Positions 60,372 to 64,000 of a stretch of DNA of 64,000 nt are shown here, in pieces. The notes beneath the pieces are model-generated. The model searched no databases and was not told where the DNA came from. It worked only from the letters and a program-made list of their open reading frames with translations. Position 1 is the stretch's first letter; every line of letters begins with the position of its first letter. The position numbers were made by a program, and so were the translations under genes. The stretch is from Vermamoeba vermiformis. Taxonomy: Eukaryota > Tubulinea > Echinamoebida. The stretch covers positions 310,001-374,000 of the forward strand of contig JBEWZL010000278.1 in the NCBI GenBank assembly GCA_045837725.1, given 5' to 3'.

Positions 60372-62149
60372 ATGGCTCAACTTGAAAGCTTGGACAGTTT
60401 TTGGGACGCATGGCTTGAAAGCTGCGATATTCCAGTTCAAAAGGACGCCACTGGCGAAACTTACTCTGACCACTATTCTATGGATCAAAGCGAGGCAACT
60501 TACAACTTCCCGGGAGCTTCGGGTTACTCGATCTCAGGATATGGCACGAGTTTGAAGGAAATCCCTCGTTTGGTGACTTTTCCAACCGACCAATCCTACT
60601 ACGTCAGCTATAACCAAGGTAATTAATAATGTTATCATACTCCGTTTATCGGGGAGGAAATCTTTTTTCGCGCATCAGTGTTCCGCTTTGGGACAAAAAA
60701 TTGGTGTGTGTCACTTCTATTACTTAACAACCGAGTATATTGCATCAATACATTAACCGTACATGTTTATAAACCATCTGCGAGTAAATTATCGAGATGG
60801 AGCAGCAGTTTAAAATTTTGTTGGCTGCAATAATTGCGATAAGTCTGCGCTTATCGGCGAATTTAAATTATGACTTTAATACTCCCCAATCGCAACCTTA
60901 TCATCATTCCGCCTAACCATCCACAAAAGTTGTTCCTTTGAAACTTCTTTCGCTTCCAAGTTCACAAAAGTGATCAGATCCATCGCTAATCACGAATTTT
61001 TTAACTATAGGCCAATACCAACAAACTTATCAACCCCAGAACGTATACTTCCAACAATCCATAACGACATATCAACAAGTACCTGCCAACTTTAAACCGC
61101 AACAGTGGCCACAAAATCAAAGCCAGATCCAACACCAGAAAATGCCTCGAGTAAGTTTAGTCAAATAGCGAAGCAAGTTCAAGAGAGATTCCATAGTTAG
61201 ATTTGGCAAAGAATCAAAACACAAACCTGTGATTCTCTAAAGTTACTCGGCCAATCAAATTCAGTTTTCTGCGCGGAAATTTCTCGTTTTTTTACTCGAC
61301 CAATCATTTGCTTCCGATGCACAATATTTGCAATCGCGAACTTGATTCGTTCGTGTTGTTTGGAGTACTTCCCTCTGAGTACTTTTCAATCTCCTATCAT
61401 TATTTAACTATGATGCGCACGTTACTAATCTAATCGCTTAGCTTGCTGTTGCTGCTTCACCTGAACCCGTATCTGCCGACCAGATGGACTCACCGTCGAG
61501 CATTGATGATGCCGGAGGCAAACAAAGGTAACTTGACCCTAGAGCAATTTAGAATTCCAAATAATTTCGAACTCTTGACTTGATTCTGTTTCTTGCCTAA
61601 TTTAGAGTGGTTCCATCTACTTCAGAACACAAACAAAGCGGTTTTACTCACATATTATCTTATTTAGCCGCGTCAAGCGTCCTATGAATTCCTTCTTGTT
61701 GTTCAGCAATGAGATTCGACCGATTCTCCAAGCCAAATACAAAGGTATAAATTAGAAACAAGCTGTTCACAAGGCGAATACTAACTCGTATTATCGTGCA
61801 GAAAAATCAAATGCGCAAATTAGCAAGCTTATCGGCGAGCAGTGGCATAAAATGGACTCAGAAAAGAAAAAAGCTTACGTTGAAGCCGCTGAAAAGATCA
61901 AAGAGGTACGCGTCAATTTTGCGCAATTTATTTTCGAAAATACGAGTCTAACGTCGTTTTATATAGCAATTTAACAAAGAACATCCCGACTTCGTTTACA
62001 CTAAGCGATCAAGAAAGAGACAAAGAAAAGAATTGGGCGAGGTTGAAGACGATCCTGCCGCTCGCAAGAAGCGCAAGTTGAATGAGGAATACAACAGCGA
62101 CCTTCTTGACGATAGCGATTTGAGCAGCGACGATGAAGAATCATTCTAA
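60372..62149 (+). CDS. Sequence-specific HMG-box transcription factor
   Basis: Six exons in phase. The N-terminal half is Tyr/Gln/Ser-rich (MAQLESLDSFWDAWLESCDI; then YQQTYQPQNVYFQQ), like an activation domain. The HMG box spans exons 4-6: RVKRPMNSFLLFSNEIRP, EKSNAQISKLIGEQWHKMDS, KKKAYVEAAEKIKE and FNKEHPDFVYTKRSRKRQRK. The RPMNSF start and the basic HPDFVY-R-R tail are those of the SOX/MATA/TCF class, which bends DNA at ATTGTT-like sites, not of the HMGB class. An acidic tail ends SSDDEESF. The class is mainly opisthokont. An in-frame Met at 60318 is an alternative start. Intron 1 is long (about 390 nt). Confidence 0.85.
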
Positions 62150-62416
62150 TTGCCAACCCCAATCCAGACCAAAAACCCAAAAATAACCCACATCCCCGTT
62201 CCGAAACATGACAACAGTTATAATGACTCGTGTCGCACCCATAACTGCGCGAATAACCACCTTGTAAATAGTCTGCCCATCTCTTTGTATTGTAAGCTTA
62301 TTTATAAATAGTTGAAATGTCAAATTGCGATTTCAAAGTGCCAAAGTTTAATCATGAACAAACGGTTTTATGTACACATATACATCTCAGACCTTTCTAT
62401 AATGCCGTTAGATCTG
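62150..62416. other. Convergent intergenic gap
   Basis: 267 bp between the stops of the HMG-box and BROX-like genes; 3' untranslated DNA of both. No gene. Confidence 0.4.
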
Positions 62417-64000
62417 TTATTGAATGACGCACAAGCCTCCTTCTTTGCGAGTGATAGCGATCTCTTGCGGGGCTGGCACGTCAAACTTGACCGGACTGAC
62501 GATCAATTTGCTTTCGGGCCAATAAACCTCGTCTTCACGGATAAACTCATGATATATCCGCTGATTATCATCTTCATAACTGCGTAACCAAGCGTTAACA
62601 TGAGACAAAGAACGAGCGGATGTGACAAAATCCGATTCTGGTAAATTTGCTTACACAGCTAAGAGCTCTTTAATGGACTGGTGGTGGCGCTTTAGTTTAT
62701 CATATTGTTGCTGCATGTCGGGTTCGCATTCTCTTTTCTAAAAATAGAAAAAAAGTTAAAGAAAACAGCGTGTCCCATCCAGACACAAAGAAGGGAAAAC
62801 GAAATGTACCCCGAATGTCTCTTCTATATTAAGGATACGGTTGTCTCAAGCACGTCAGTCTTGAGTATCGAACATGCTTTGCGCAAGTAGCCGATGGCAT
62901 AACCTGGCTTACTAAAAACAAAAAAATAATTAGATCTTGCCTCGTGGAGCAAGGCCCAAAAGTAATTCCAGCTATATTTAGTAATCCTGTATATTTAACT
63001 CGCGTCGTAGTTTTTACTCACGCGTCCTCATGCATAGATCTGCCCATGTAAGCGTAAGCCAGCGACTCGTAGAGTGTCTTGGTAACTTCCATGTACAGTC
63101 TGAACGAGCTAACTAAAAACTTCTTGTACGGTGCCTGAACAAGATATTGTCGTTAATAATATGACCACTAGTACTAACTTCTTAAAAGGTCGACGAAGAT
63201 CCAGCGGTTAAGAGATTTTGCTGGCGGATCTTGCCCGGACGTTGAATTTGCGCTCACATCGCGAGAAAGTACTCAACTCAACTCCCGACATTTTTTAGTG
63301 GTGTTACGTTTTCAACGACAGGTCAGTGAGGGAAAACTCATCAAGATTTAAAGAGTGTGCGACGCGTGCTTTTTTCGGATCCACGCTTGAAAATTTAAAG
63401 TATTTCTAATTATTGTCGCTTAGGTCATAACAGTGGGGCATATAATAAAGAGCGCTAATCATGACCATATTATTTGCAAGTGGCACTTTGTACCCGTACC
63501 AGCTCATCCACATTTTTTCGGTTAGAATTTCGAGTTAAGGAAAAACTTTTCCCCACGCCGCTAATTAATTTCACTGAACGTATACCCACGCGTTTCGGTA
63601 TACAGACACAAAGGCACGTACCTGTTCTTCGAGGTTTTTCAACAGCACGAGTGACTGGTCCAGCAGATTTGACACGCCAGCGCATAACTTGGCTAGTGTG
63701 CTTGGCTTTGTGGTTCTTCTTATGGCACGCTTGATGACGACTGTTTGGGCCTCGGCGAGTGATATGCTATCAAAGAATACGGATTAGTTTATCGGCAGAC
63801 TTCTCGGACGGTGAATCCGGACACTTGTACACGAGATTTTTTATAACTTTGTTTCATACTTTAGGACAGATGAGATTAAAATCTCACACAACTAATGATG
63901 GGTTAAATTATACTCGGTGCACCCAGTTAAATTTTAAACTTACTCGCAAAGTTACTCGAGATTTTTTTACTTTACGGTAAATTTAGGAAAAATCCGTTAC
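62417..64000 (-). CDS. BROX: BROX-like BRO1-domain protein with CaaX tail (5' part beyond right edge)
   Basis: Five exons are resolved: 63622-63766, 63022-63134, 62839-62911, 62655-62737 and 62417-62579; all join in phase. The BRO1-domain blocks are SLAEAQTVVIKRAIRRTTKP, LYMEVTKTLYESLAYAYMGR, PGYAIGYLRKACSIL and NQRIYHEFIREDEVYWPE, matching human BROX (LEAQTCCLAKAQEQVVLKAI, FIYFQKIPTEAP). The protein ends GLCVIQ-stop, a CaaX box with Gln in the last place, which favours farnesylation as in human BROX (CYIS). BRO1 domains bind the ESCRT-III protein CHMP4. The N-terminal exons are beyond the edge. The intron 63135-63621 (487 nt) is far longer than its neighbours. Confidence 0.8.

Noticed and set aside
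1-64000. tRNA, rRNA, CRISPR, LTR, LINE or viral elements
   Set aside because: No convincing T-loop/A-box pairs, terminal repeats, reverse-transcriptase, integrase or capsid motifs were seen on reading both strands; short RNA genes could still be missed by eye.

Overview
The window is nuclear DNA from a gene-dense, intron-rich, probably unicellular eukaryote. Genes are split by short introns (mostly about 45-150 nt) with GTAAGT, GTACGT or GTGAGT donors and YAG acceptors, often with a CTAAC/CTAAT-like branch site just upstream. Intergenic gaps are often under 300 bp. The gene set (NUP210, eIF4G, TAF1A, WDR33, BROX, cyclin K-like, a sequence-specific HMG-box protein, a FUS-like zinc-finger protein) fits Amorphea, meaning an opisthokont relative or amoebozoan. 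I cannot name the lineage. I see no rRNA, tRNA, CRISPR array, retroelement or viral block. The first 14 kb look richer in GC and in CACGTG than the rest.

Layout. 1-14.3 kb: a FUS/TET-like RNA-binding protein cut by the left edge, a poorly resolved plus-strand gene with an 87-bp tandem duplication, nucleoporin NUP210, a small basic protein and an MIT-FYVE-PIP kinase. 14.3-22.1 kb: trafficking and housekeeping genes on the minus strand (p24, VPS26, a mitochondrial PPR protein, an F-box protein). 22.8-34 kb: WDR33, a conserved luminal membrane protein of unknown function, a membrane-anchored TPR protein, an orphan polytopic protein, a mitochondrial cation-diffusion transporter and mitochondrial bL35. 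34.8-42.5 kb: a secreted GH19 chitinase-like protein with LysM, NUBP1, a START protein, a methyltransferase and an F-box/ankyrin protein. 42.7-50.3 kb: a prominin/tweety-like polytopic protein, TAF1A, a cytochrome-b5-like MAPR protein and an ISG12-family protein. 50.4-64 kb: an eIF4G fused to VIT and VWA domains, a cyclin K/T-like protein, mitochondrial bL21, an HMG-box factor and a BROX homologue cut by the right edge.

The most striking object is the minus-strand gene at 50474-55596. Its 15 exons add up to exactly 4,125 nt in one frame. They encode a VIT domain, a degenerate VWA domain, a YxxxxLL eIF4E-binding motif, the eIF4G MIF4G domain and an MA3 domain. One exon carries both the tail of the VIT/VWA module and the eIF4E-binding motif, so the fusion is read directly from the DNA. 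Other unusual items are the MIT-FYVE-PIPK architecture, the ISG12-family protein, and eleven copies of an inverted repeat TGACA-N2-TGTCA, five of which are the identical 12-mer TGACACGTGTCA, all inside introns.

The genes do not form one pathway. Themes are membrane traffic and phosphoinositides (PIPK, VPS26, p24, BROX, START), gene expression (eIF4G fusion, WDR33, TAF1A, cyclin K, FUS-like, HMG), mitochondria (bL21, bL35, PPR, CDF transporter) and possible antibacterial secretion (GH19-LysM).
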